Shown piece by piece: positions 9,301 through 17,058 of a stretch of DNA of 22,233 nt. Positions within the stretch are counted from its first letter, which is position 1. Each line of letters opens with the position of its first letter. A program made the position numbers and the translations under genes. The stretch is from a virus: IMG/VR virus record IMGVR_UViG_3300006121_000057, positions 1-22,233 of that record; one strand, given 5' to 3'. The notes beneath the pieces are model-generated. The model was not told the DNA's origin. It worked only from the letters and a program-made list of their open reading frames with translations, and searched no databases.

Positions 9301-12300
9301 CCGAGTTCTTTAAGGGTATGAATGGTGCAAACGCTAAACTTGCATCTGACTGGATTCGTTCTAATTTAAGCGAAGACTCTGTAAAAGAGTTTGACCATAT
9401 GCTTAAATACTTTGAGAAAGTAAATAAAAACAGTCAAGACATTGTAGATACGCTAGGCCGAGTTTACTTTGGCATGGGTGCTGATGAAACCGTAGATGAC
9501 TACTTGCAAAGGCAGGAAGACGAACGTGAAGGTCTTAATTTAAGACAAGACGCTATTTCTAAGCTTAGCAACATGCTGCATCCAGTAATCATTAGTGCGT
9601 TAGAGAATGGTGATCTTACGACAGCCCTTAACTTGTTAGCCTCGCAGTCAGATGGTTTTACATCTAAGTTAGCAACACAACTTGCCCAAGTAAACGCGGA
9701 TACTAAACTACAAGTTGTTGATAACTTAAAAGATGAATCTGGTAAACCCGTTGCAGGACTGTTTGATCCTAAAACGAATACGATTAAGCTTGACTCTGTA
9801 ACCGGCTTAAACTCTCATGTACTTTTACATGAATCAGGACACGCTGCAACATCTCATGTATTGGATGACCCAAATCATCCAGTAACACGTCAGCTACAAC
9901 AACTATTCGACAAAGTAAAGGATAGTATTCCAACTGCATATGGATCTACAAACTTACAAGAGTTCGTAGCCGAAGCTAAAGCAAATCCTGAATTCCGAGG
10001 AATGCTCAAGTCTATTAACCCAGACGGTCAAAAACATTCTGCATGGGATCGGTTCGTGCGTATCATTGGTAACTTCCTGCGCCGTATGGTTGGTATGGAG
10101 CCTAAGAAACTTGAATCTGCATTTGACCAGGCTGATAGACTGATTGATACTATTATTTCTCCTGCGCCTACATACAGAGATGCCGGGTCTTTATACGCTA
10201 TTAAAACACCGGAACAAACAAACCAATTTATTAGCCGTATAGATAAAGTAATTACTAGCGTTCCTAATATAGACTTGAAACAAAAAGCTGCGTTAAGTCA
10301 ATTAATTAAAAATGGCAACTCAACAGTTAGATCGAACACGTTTGCTTTCTTACCCATGCACGCTATGGGCGAAATTGCCGACCCTCTTTTAAACGGTCTT
10401 GGTAGTAAGCTAAACACTACGATAGATAAAAAAGATGGGTACAAGAAAAAATTAAACAACGAAGCTGATGCAGTTGTTGCGGAAGCTAAGAAAGCAATCA
10501 AAGCTAAACCCGAGCAAAGAGATAGTTTTAATACTGTTGTACATGAGTCTACTATTGCAGGGGTTGATCCTACAAAACCTCGTTCTGAATACGCAGATAA
10601 ATTAGACAGTAGTGGTAACAGGTTAGAAGAAGATTGGGATAAGCTCAATGCCGAATATAAAAAACTAAATCCCGTTTGGCAAAATCTTTATAAAACAATG
10701 CGTGATGCGTACAAGGGTATGTACGAAGAGATTGGCAATGTCATCCAAGAACGCATTGATAGTATGAATCTATCCAAAGAAAATAAGTTCTCTTTTAAAA
10801 CAGAGATCATGGATAAACTTCGTAAGCAGGGTGTGATTGATCCTTACTTTGCGCTTGGTCGTGAAGGTGATTACTGGTTGGCATATCAATATAAAGATAA
10901 GTATGACAGACCGCAACCTGGCTATGAAGCGTTTAAAACTGAACTCGAACGCTCTGCTCGAATAGAGGAACTGCAAAAACTAGGTGGTACAGATATAAGA
11001 CCTTACTCGCAGTTAGCGGAAGTTGATTACCGCCGTGCGCCGTCTGGTTCGTTTGTTAATGAAGTATTGCAAAGTCTTGAAGCTAATAAACCAAAGAATT
11101 TAAGTACAGAAGACAGTGCGCTGTACGACAAGAACACTGACGAAATTATGCGTCTATTTATTAGTACGCTACCCGAAACTGCATTTGCTAAGTCATTTCA
11201 AAAACGTAACAACCGTGCTGGTTTCTTAGAAGATTCTATTGGCGTATTTGAGAATAAGATACGCAGTACTATCCATCAGGTAGCTAGTATGAAGTTCAAC
11301 CCACAAATAAGTGGTGTGGTTGATAATATGCGTGATTTTGTGGACGACATAGGTAGAGGTAAAGTTGAAGGACGTTCAACAAATAACCAACTTGAGAAAG
11401 CATATTACGACGAATTCCATAAGCGTTTGGATTATATTCTTAACCCCAAGAAAAGTTCCGTAGGAAACATACTGTCTTCAGCAGTGTATAACTACACATT
11501 AGGTTTTAACGTATCTTCAGCTTTAGTTAACTTAGCTCAAGTTCCGATGATAGTAGCTCCGTACCTAAAAGCACATTACAAAGATGCTAATATTGCGGCG
11601 GCTATTGGAGAAGCGTCTAAACTATTTATGGGTAGCGGCTCAGAAGCAACTACTAAACTGCTTGGTGGTGAAGGCAAGACTACTAAGTTAGATGTACAAA
11701 GGTCAATCGCCAACTATGCGCCTGACTCTAAAATCGGTAAAAAGTATGCTACCTTTATTAGAGTACTAGGTGAGCGTGGACAGATCGGTCGTTCTCAACT
11801 GCATGAAATGTTGACTGGGGATACTCGTACAGGGTTCCTTGCTAAACTCAATGCCGCATCTGGTTGGATGTTTGCACAGACAGAACGTATGAACCGTGAA
11901 GTAACTATGCTTGCGACATATAACTTGGAGTTAGCTAAACTTAATAAACAAGGTATTACAGGTGAAGCCGCTGAAGAACAGGCAGCTAACCATGCCGTAT
12001 ACACAGCACAATTACTTAACGGTAGTACGTCTGCAGCTGCGGCGCCAAGGATTGCACAAAGTGGTCTTGGTAAATTAATGTTTATGTACAAGAGTTACGG
12101 CGTTACTCAGTACTATATGTTGATGAAAGCCTTTAGAGAAGCTACCAACGGCGAAACCCCCGAAATGAAAAAAGCCGCATGGAGACAGCTAGGCGGTATT
12201 GTGGGTATGACTGCTTTAATGGCTGGTGCTCAAGGCTTGCCAATGTTTGGTGCGGCGGCTATGGTCTATTCATTATTCTGTGATGATGACGACGATGACT

Positions 12301-13025
12301 TGGATACAGTTACTCGTAAGCACTTGGGTGAGTTCTTATATAAAGGTCCACTAGAGTACTTTACTAACCTATCTATTGCCGGTCGTATTGGCTTAAGCGA
12401 TCTTATTGTTAGAGATAACAAAGCAGGGGGATCCGGCACAACATTTAAAGATCAAATTCTTGAAGCTATAGGCGGCCCTGTGCTTAGTATTGGTGAGCGT
12501 ATCGGTCGAGGTATGAGCAAAATATCGGAAGGTAATGTTGAACGTGGCTTAGAAGATTTAGTACCTTCTTTACCAAGCAACATACTCAAAGGCGGTCGGT
12601 ATTTCTTTGAAGGTGCAAATACACTTCGTGGTGATCCAATTACCGGAGAGATTAGCGCATGGAATGCACTGGCTCAATCATTTGGTTTTGCCCCTGCCGA
12701 TTACACAAGACAGTTAGAAATCAATGCCAAAGAAAAAGGTATAGATAAAGCTATATCTACCAAGGCTTCAAAACTTAAGGCTCGTTATTATCTTGCTATG
12801 CGAAAAGGTGATACTGAAGGCGCAAACGCAGATAGAGATGCGCTACTTAAGTTGGGTGAGAAACACCCTGGACTTGGTATTAACGGCGGTACTATCAGCG
12901 ATATATTGGCTAAGTCTAAGAAGGCTCAAGATCGTGCGACTAAAGAGATGGTGCATGGGGTTAGGTTTAGTCCTAGAATGCGCAAAGAAATCTTAGAAAG
13001 CGAAAGAGAGATGGACGGCGAATAA
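6318..13025 (+). CDS. Giant internal virion (ejection-like) protein with HESGH zincin motif and polyvalent-protein C-terminal region
   Basis: The 2235-residue protein starts at an ATG after an AAGGA box. The opening VTIPGVGDVMMPDSMPRDEI resembles the PDG-x-MS-xx-EI N-terminus found in phage internal proteins. Gly/Ala-rich hydrophobic stretches lie near residues 139-150, 242-262 and 341-365. Residues about 366-900 are Gln-, Pro-, Lys- and Glu-rich linkers. HESGH at 1171-1175, with EFVAEA (Glu1215/Glu1219) about 40 residues later, fits a gluzincin-type metallopeptidase. The C-terminal third contains GWMFAQTERMNREV, a GLGKLMFMYKSYGVTQYYML segment, a hydrophobic stretch near 1958-1987, a run of six Asp near 1989 and NLSIAGRIGLSDL. 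These resemble the LPD38/PLxRFG region of large polyvalent proteins, as recalled without a search. Likely role: DNA ejection, with peptidase activity in the cell wall, membrane or cytoplasm of the host. The ORF is intact. Confidence 0.75.
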   Translation: MPRVTIPGVGDVMMPDSMPRDEIMARATAMQQAAMTKQQEADWQPDPRELGIGQLIAGGAKRGWEGTKGTFSELLPALGASVLGKDEYAKQKLGEYQQRMQTAEEENPTAYKSVKDIAGPTGSILGYGAETLGELAPDIGAFIGGAGVGEIGGKYLARKGVEKAVKEQAAKTIAKKGLTEEAGKEYADRLLARTTADAAGQAATKKGAEIGSKTGLWGASLATNVPDVFQSIYEDTGELHPGIALTIGPLVAALDTYLPEKMLSQLGEAGKKRIAAGMLEKSTVVPPTFKKAFGVELLKTMGGESLTESGQQALQILASQIAGDKQDFFSTKNIDSIITSAVKGAVGGTFFGAPGAAVEASRKIADTKQKIQDRKDQEALAKQQARQALQPPGAPQLGYTPPPGGYQPDLFPVEKYQAEQEQAASEAKKQAAMDAYRPDFKLGEQQLAPIQEEQTQEPQPQQMELPFEEPKAEPIQQELDLTGARTGPQVAIEQKVAAENQAQLDAIQQKKDEAQIKLNDAIAETDARVAKGEIDRRQAARLDLLHPLLENVNLLNTAELFQDKLRDAGYANVELTETEKRLIGHANDVKAAFAEEERTKNEAPETVPSPENELTPEITGIKEKGEKGPAGKLGQREYKQLQLPGVPYPTKQERRAAQVEPEAEPEPQPESTVLDANTLNSTGLTKQSGFYKQLLNKDLANPEHQQQVANVLVSVRSNPNLSASTKQAIEGVAMKAFRNLATQQPLFGPKGGIAKGAERAEPSKRTGSRPVTPATGTSVSTPSKPEPKPAGGVEKSKPGTVVSSEPPANKPAKRKANESSTLEKKEVKAEAPAEIKEPEIPEHAYLDEEPKGEAKTKPAKKASKPTATTTPAPKTEKQAARGAVKDIKSSAFDEIEKSIEEKESVNPNAKPPKGLVETIKRGYTNFFRNDVKNDDDHIAVAGVILNKKEQSPAERAAQTYFKKMPRIIDGLFNISFDLVNDTPQFRSTGESLVEAEFFKGMNGANAKLASDWIRSNLSEDSVKEFDHMLKYFEKVNKNSQDIVDTLGRVYFGMGADETVDDYLQRQEDEREGLNLRQDAISKLSNMLHPVIISALENGDLTTALNLLASQSDGFTSKLATQLAQVNADTKLQVVDNLKDESGKPVAGLFDPKTNTIKLDSVTGLNSHVLLHESGHAATSHVLDDPNHPVTRQLQQLFDKVKDSIPTAYGSTNLQEFVAEAKANPEFRGMLKSINPDGQKHSAWDRFVRIIGNFLRRMVGMEPKKLESAFDQADRLIDTIISPAPTYRDAGSLYAIKTPEQTNQFISRIDKVITSVPNIDLKQKAALSQLIKNGNSTVRSNTFAFLPMHAMGEIADPLLNGLGSKLNTTIDKKDGYKKKLNNEADAVVAEAKKAIKAKPEQRDSFNTVVHESTIAGVDPTKPRSEYADKLDSSGNRLEEDWDKLNAEYKKLNPVWQNLYKTMRDAYKGMYEEIGNVIQERIDSMNLSKENKFSFKTEIMDKLRKQGVIDPYFALGREGDYWLAYQYKDKYDRPQPGYEAFKTELERSARIEELQKLGGTDIRPYSQLAEVDYRRAPSGSFVNEVLQSLEANKPKNLSTEDSALYDKNTDEIMRLFISTLPETAFAKSFQKRNNRAGFLEDSIGVFENKIRSTIHQVASMKFNPQISGVVDNMRDFVDDIGRGKVEGRSTNNQLEKAYYDEFHKRLDYILNPKKSSVGNILSSAVYNYTLGFNVSSALVNLAQVPMIVAPYLKAHYKDANIAAAIGEASKLFMGSGSEATTKLLGGEGKTTKLDVQRSIANYAPDSKIGKKYATFIRVLGERGQIGRSQLHEMLTGDTRTGFLAKLNAASGWMFAQTERMNREVTMLATYNLELAKLNKQGITGEAAEEQAANHAVYTAQLLNGSTSAAAAPRIAQSGLGKLMFMYKSYGVTQYYMLMKAFREATNGETPEMKKAAWRQLGGIVGMTALMAGAQGLPMFGAAAMVYSLFCDDDDDDLDTVTRKHLGEFLYKGPLEYFTNLSIAGRIGLSDLIVRDNKAGGSGTTFKDQILEAIGGPVLSIGERIGRGMSKISEGNVERGLEDLVPSLPSNILKGGRYFFEGANTLRGDPITGEISAWNALAQSFGFAPADYTRQLEINAKEKGIDKAISTKASKLKARYYLAMRKGDTEGANADRDALLKLGEKHPGLGINGGTISDILAKSKKAQDRATKEMVHGVRFSPRMRKEILESEREMDGE

Positions 13026-13051
13026 AAAAACCCCCGAACATAGTCGGGGGG
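13024..13051 (-). terminator. Intrinsic terminator for the leftward replication operon
   Basis: CCCCCGA (13031-13037) pairs with TCGGGGG (13044-13050) over a six-base loop. Read leftwards, the stem is followed by seven T residues (seven A on the plus strand, 13024-13030), which is the classic Rho-independent form. Read rightwards the stem is followed by GTAAAG with no T-tract, so it should terminate minus-strand transcripts far better than plus-strand ones. It abuts the stop codon of the giant virion gene. Confidence 0.9.
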
Positions 13052-13107
13052 TAAAGCCTATTAGTGAGGCAACGAAATGACAACAGGAGAGTTGCAAGTG
13101 AATAATA

Positions 13108-13341
13108 TCACAAAATTCTCCAAAAGCGCATCCCTAGTTTTCCAGCTTCAATTCGTTGCGCCCCTTTAAGATTTAGGTTGTTATCTTTTGCAACGATTTG
13201 CATTTGTTTATTCAAAGCTGACAAATTAATTGCCGGTATAAATAGTGATGCCCCTACAACAAAGGCATCCCAGTTTACGTTTATTGGAACCCCATCAGGA
13301 TTCAGTTGCCACCCCTTTGTCCACTGTTTCGGGTACGTCAT
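13108..13341 (-). CDS. Small conserved protein at the end of the replication operon (77 aa)
   Basis: The reading frame starts inside the 3' end of the primase-helicase gene (47-base overlap in another frame) and is preceded by a strong GAGGAG Shine-Dalgarno sequence, which makes it a credible gene. The product has WTKGWQLNPDGVPINVNWDAF, a short nonpolar VVGASLFIPAINL segment, and an ending with RIEAGKLGMRFWRIL. The FIPAIN and RIE-GK-GxRxWR features resemble a small conserved phage protein of unknown function, from memory. It is followed after about 57 bases by the operon terminator, so it is the last gene. No catalytic motif is present, and the hydrophobic stretch is too short to call a membrane segment with confidence. 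Confidence 0.75.
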   Translation of the reverse strand: MTYPKQWTKGWQLNPDGVPINVNWDAFVVGASLFIPAINLSALNKQMQIVAKDNNLNLKGAQRIEAGKLGMRFWRIL

Positions 13342-16126
13342 CTAAAAACTCCTCACAGTTAATATGCAATACATCCGCCGAAGGTAGATTCATATGTGTG
13401 CCTTTGGACATACGCTTCTTACCAATCTTAGCCTTAGTGCGGCCCCGCTTAAGTGCGTCAACAAACCCTTGATAATTTATCTGTTGTTTGGTACACCATT
13501 CTTTAAGTGGCTTAGGATAAATGAATAACATCTTAACGTCGTATTCATACCTTGCGATCATGGCTACTCTCGGCGTTGCATCGGGAATAATTAAATGCTC
13601 TAAGCCAGAGTTGTTGTTAATCCTAGAATCATCCGTGCTTTTAATACGAAGAATGTTGTTGTAGTTTTCAGCTAAGAAGTTTGTAAGTGTGGTCTCGGCA
13701 TCGACATCCATTGCGCTTACCTGCTCCTTGATACTAGATACAGCATTTAGTAACCACTGCACCACTGCCGATACGTTATAGTTTATAAGTCCTGCCTTCT
13801 TAGCCATGAGTAAACCACTAATACCCCCTGCGCCAATAACAGAATGAAACCGATCTGCCGGGCCAAACCCACAAGCCTTATCTAACTTAAGTTGTGTCTG
13901 CTTGTATGTTTCTTCCGTGCCTTTAATATCGTTCATTACATATTGCAGGAACGGCAGATAAGCGTGACCGTAATTACTTAAGATTTTTTCACTAAGTTCG
14001 TCCGTATCTGTTTTTACTAAACCAAGCATAGGATACGCACGGATTTCTAAGATACGCATAGCTTCACCTTTAGGCATAGCCTTGAGGACGCTGATCTTTT
14101 CCATGATGCTTGTGTTGCCGGTACTGATACCGCATTGTTGCCACATCTCACCTCTTGTGCGCTCTTCGTTTGCGCTACCTGACATACGGTTACGTTGTGA
14201 CCCTGATGTATATTGATAGACGAAATCACTTAAGTCTTTAGCGGGTGAGTTAGTTACCTCGTCCATCCATAAACAAATATTTTTGTAACGCTCGGCTCGG
14301 TTCATCTTAGATGCCGCAGTATCAGCTTCCTTGAGAACTAACTTGGTTGGGTTGCCCCAAATACTAGCTCCTGCAAGCATAGCCGTAGTCTTACCAATAC
14401 CTGAGTCCGGACTAAAGATGTGCAGTAACGCTCCGTTGATTGAAGTAAAATCGGTAAAGATAGAACCAAAGCTAAGTCCTATTACAAACTGATGCAGTTC
14501 CATGCCGGGTCGGTTGTAAAACTCCATCGCTTCTTTCCAAGCGTCTAACGTACCCTGAGTTGTAAACGCACCAAACAGTTGTGCCGTAGCACTTGATGGT
14601 GGGTTATGGTCTACTCTATCTGCCCTGATCTCTTTGTCTCCAACAACAAACGCCTCATGCTTCTTGTCCGTCCATCCGAACTGTCTTCTTGCAACATCTG
14701 CCGCCGCATCGTGTTGCATATGATTAACCCATGTAGTTATATATGACATTATTTCGTCCATCTTCATTACGGCAACTCCGTGCATTGCCATATGTTTTCT
14801 AATCTCCTCTTTTGATGTCACGGCTGACAGAGGCACTGTAAATTCTCTAACCCCATCTCGGGGCAAATGTAGTCGAACGACTACCGCTTCTCCAACGTCC
14901 GAATCAACTAATCTCCTTGTAACGTATAAATCATTATGGTAAATCAATACATCTATCTCATCATCTTCTTTTATCACTCGTTTAAAGATACCGCCATTCT
15001 TACCTCTAAAGTACGGTTCAGGGTACTTAGGAATTATGTAAGTCTGCGTATGACCTTGGGGCGCATCGGCAGGGATATCTTCGACAATGTTATCTTCTTC
15101 GTTTGCTTCTTGTACTTCTCGACCTAACACGATTGGGGACTTGATGATCCCTCTGTTATGACAACCTTCGCAACCACCGGGGTTAAATTCTTCAAACTTT
15201 GCACAGGTATAAGGCCCACCCTTGATACCTCTAACTTTTCTATCCGCCATCTCAGGCGAATAATCAGGATGCCCACTAGATATTTTCTCAATGGCTTTAT
15301 CTGCATCAATACAGAACTTAGCTACAGACAGTCCGGCTCTCCACATCGGCTCAGACATTGTGGCTTGATTCTTAATGATGTGCGCTAACTGTTGACAACC
15401 TTCGCCCTTAACAGTTTTGATCAGTATGGTCTTAAATCTATTGGTGTAATTACCTAGGATAGCTTTAGTTACCTCATCCATTTCTCCTCGTGGGATATAT
15501 GGCTTGCGAGATAGGACTACTTCTCCTATAAGATCTTTTACTGTGGTTAACTCAATGGGCGGCGCTGCCGAACCCAGTAAAGTTACAGGTCTTGGCGTAT
15601 CATTCTTGTAATTCAGCGTATCCGGCACGCGGAGAATCCGCACCGAATCTGCGGTTACAACTGGATCGGCATGGAGGTCATTGTCGTCACATAGGCTCTT
15701 TAGCTTCTCAGCCAAGGGTAGCCACTCATCTTTTGATATAGCTTCGGTCAACGCCCAGTATGCGTGTATGCCACCACCCGAATTAACAAGGGATGGCTTG
15801 GGTAATCTTGTAGCTTTACAAAACTGTTTTAAAGACTGTATAGCTTCGGCTTGTGTTTCGTATGGTTTGCCAGGGCCGCAATCAAGGTCAATGAACAACG
15901 ACTTAAGTTGTTTGACATTTGCTGTTTTTCTAGACTTGCCATCATTAAACGTAGCCAATGCGTAATACGCATCATAGCCATTGTCTTTAAGGTTGTGTGC
16001 TACGGCTACCGCATCTTCTAACTTTTCGAAGAACTTTTGTACAGGCTTGTCCGAATCTTTTTTCAGACCAACAATACAATAGTATCCCCCGTCCCCGAGG
16101 ACTTGTTGTAGGAAATCCGTATTCAT
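13295..16126 (-). CDS. Primase-helicase: AEP-like primase fused to DUF927-like helicase
   Basis: The 943-residue protein joins two replication activities. Residues 78-82 FIDLD, 116-124 SGGGIHAYW and 159-174 ADSVRILRVPDTLNYK are the three motifs of archaeo-eukaryotic-type (prim-pol) primases, with Asp80 and Asp82 as probable metal ligands. Residues about 308-323 (C...GGCEGCH) look like a small zinc-binding insert. The C-terminal half has a Walker A loop (SGIGKTT, near 573-580) and Walker B (ICLWMDE, near 616-622), with a wider pattern (WGNP, YQYTSGSQRNR) resembling DUF927 helicases. It would unwind the fork and make primers for the family A polymerase. The ATG has only a modest AGGG upstream. 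Its 3' end overlaps the 77-aa gene. High confidence in the class; helicase polarity is not visible. Confidence 0.88.
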   Translation of the reverse strand: MNTDFLQQVLGDGGYYCIVGLKKDSDKPVQKFFEKLEDAVAVAHNLKDNGYDAYYALATFNDGKSRKTANVKQLKSLFIDLDCGPGKPYETQAEAIQSLKQFCKATRLPKPSLVNSGGGIHAYWALTEAISKDEWLPLAEKLKSLCDDNDLHADPVVTADSVRILRVPDTLNYKNDTPRPVTLLGSAAPPIELTTVKDLIGEVVLSRKPYIPRGEMDEVTKAILGNYTNRFKTILIKTVKGEGCQQLAHIIKNQATMSEPMWRAGLSVAKFCIDADKAIEKISSGHPDYSPEMADRKVRGIKGGPYTCAKFEEFNPGGCEGCHNRGIIKSPIVLGREVQEANEEDNIVEDIPADAPQGHTQTYIIPKYPEPYFRGKNGGIFKRVIKEDDEIDVLIYHNDLYVTRRLVDSDVGEAVVVRLHLPRDGVREFTVPLSAVTSKEEIRKHMAMHGVAVMKMDEIMSYITTWVNHMQHDAAADVARRQFGWTDKKHEAFVVGDKEIRADRVDHNPPSSATAQLFGAFTTQGTLDAWKEAMEFYNRPGMELHQFVIGLSFGSIFTDFTSINGALLHIFSPDSGIGKTTAMLAGASIWGNPTKLVLKEADTAASKMNRAERYKNICLWMDEVTNSPAKDLSDFVYQYTSGSQRNRMSGSANEERTRGEMWQQCGISTGNTSIMEKISVLKAMPKGEAMRILEIRAYPMLGLVKTDTDELSEKILSNYGHAYLPFLQYVMNDIKGTEETYKQTQLKLDKACGFGPADRFHSVIGAGGISGLLMAKKAGLINYNVSAVVQWLLNAVSSIKEQVSAMDVDAETTLTNFLAENYNNILRIKSTDDSRINNNSGLEHLIIPDATPRVAMIARYEYDVKMLFIYPKPLKEWCTKQQINYQGFVDALKRGRTKAKIGKKRMSKGTHMNLPSADVLHINCEEFLDDVPETVDKGVATES
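13349..13354 (-). promoter_or_regulatory. Shine-Dalgarno GAGGAG of the nested 77-aa gene
   Basis: The hexamer lies seven bases before the ATG at 13341 and inside the primase-helicase coding sequence. It is the main reason to accept the overlapping small gene and its start. Confidence 0.75.
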
Positions 16127-16140
16127 AAAAACCCTAAGAA

Positions 16141-16160
16141 TAGGGGGAGTTACCCCCCTG
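16141..16160 (-). promoter_or_regulatory. G/C hairpin between the ssDNA-binding-like gene and the primase gene
   Basis: AGGGGG (16142-16147) can pair with CCCCCT (16154-16159) over a six-base loop in the 41-base gap. Read leftwards it is followed by TATTCTTAGGG, not a clean T-run, so full termination is unlikely. It could attenuate transcription, protect the upstream mRNA 3' end or set the ratio of ssDNA-binding protein to primase. Confidence 0.55.
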
Positions 16161-16167
16161 AACTAAC

Positions 16168-17046
16168 TTAAACGTCGTCCCACTCACCAACTAAATCGGC
16201 TAGGTTTGGTTCAGCAGTTGCAGTAGCTTTTTTCGTTACTGCTTTCTTAGGTTCTTCTACTTCTTCGGCTTCTACTTTTTCAACAGCTTTAGGCTTGTCA
16301 AGAGATGTAAATACTTTGGGTTTGTTCTTCACACCATCGGTCTGCGCTACTGTCATAGTAATAGCAGAGGTTGCTTCTTGGGAATTGCCTAGGCGTTGAA
16401 TAACTTCGTACTCCTCCTCGGTCACACCACGGATAGGACTAAACACTAACTTAGGTGTAGGACTTGCAGTATCAAAACGCATCTCAGTAACTACACCGGT
16501 AATGGGCAAGCCATTGCTTTTTAAGTGACGTGCGTATGCTTGTAGTGGGAGTTTCTTTTTCTCACCATCACCAAACACAGAAGTAGGCGGTAATACCAAC
16601 TGATAAACTTCTTCTTTGTCAATCTCACCATCAATAATAACGGCAAGGCGTTGCTCGTAACGGCAAGCACGGCTATCGCCTTGTCCTGAACCCTTAATGT
16701 TTTGTGGACAGCTCATGCAGGTAGAAGCCTGCTTTTCTTTCACACCTTCATCGGGGCGCATACCATCGGTTGACCAGCAAGCGGGCGCAACAACTTCACC
16801 TTCCACATAAGATCCTGCATAAAACTTACGAGAAACTTTCGGTGCGGCTTTGATGACGACCACATTCATGGCACGTTCTTCAGACACACGGTACTCTTTA
16901 CCACCGATAAACTCACGGAATACACCACCCTTGATAGAGATACGACGTGCTCCAAGTTCACCACCGGCTAACGCATTAGTGGTATCGTCAACTGCATTTT
17001 TTAAATAGGCTGGCAGTCCACCTTTAAATATTGATAGTTCGCTCAT
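16168..17046 (-). CDS. Putative single-stranded DNA-binding protein (292 aa) with acidic C-terminal tail
   Basis: The N-terminus (MSELSIFKGGLPAYL, then RRISIKGGVFREFIGGKEY) and a beta-rich body lead to a Lys/Glu/Ala-rich linker from about residue 235 and an acidic end, NLADLVGEWDDV. Such a flexible linker and acidic tail are typical of phage and bacterial ssDNA-binding proteins, where the tail recruits partners. Four cysteines (CWSTDG, CMSCPQNIKGSG, RACRYEQR) between about residues 89 and 129 could bind zinc. Relatives, as recalled, are common in phage replication modules but mostly lack a function. The gene has a clear AACAGGAG ribosome site directly after the stop of the HTH gene. The ssDNA-binding role is inference; an unrelated replication accessory is possible. 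Confidence 0.65.
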   Translation of the reverse strand: MSELSIFKGGLPAYLKNAVDDTTNALAGGELGARRISIKGGVFREFIGGKEYRVSEERAMNVVVIKAAPKVSRKFYAGSYVEGEVVAPACWSTDGMRPDEGVKEKQASTCMSCPQNIKGSGQGDSRACRYEQRLAVIIDGEIDKEEVYQLVLPPTSVFGDGEKKKLPLQAYARHLKSNGLPITGVVTEMRFDTASPTPKLVFSPIRGVTEEEYEVIQRLGNSQEATSAITMTVAQTDGVKNKPKVFTSLDKPKAVEKVEAEEVEEPKKAVTKKATATAEPNLADLVGEWDDV

Positions 17047-17058
17047 TGTTTTCTCCTG

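Noticed and set aside
13077-13172. Plus-strand mini-frame of about 30 codons (ATG 13077) with GAGG upstream, and an internal GTG behind CAACAGGAG
   Set aside because: It is very short, runs antisense into the better supported 77-aa minus-strand gene, and its product has no recognisable feature. The ribosome-like strings are mentioned only as a curiosity.
14936-15127. Plus-strand frame with a hydrophobic N-terminus antisense to the primase-helicase
   Set aside because: Apparent hydrophobic content is the mirror of charged Asp/Glu/Lys codons on the coding strand. There is no credible ribosome site or context.
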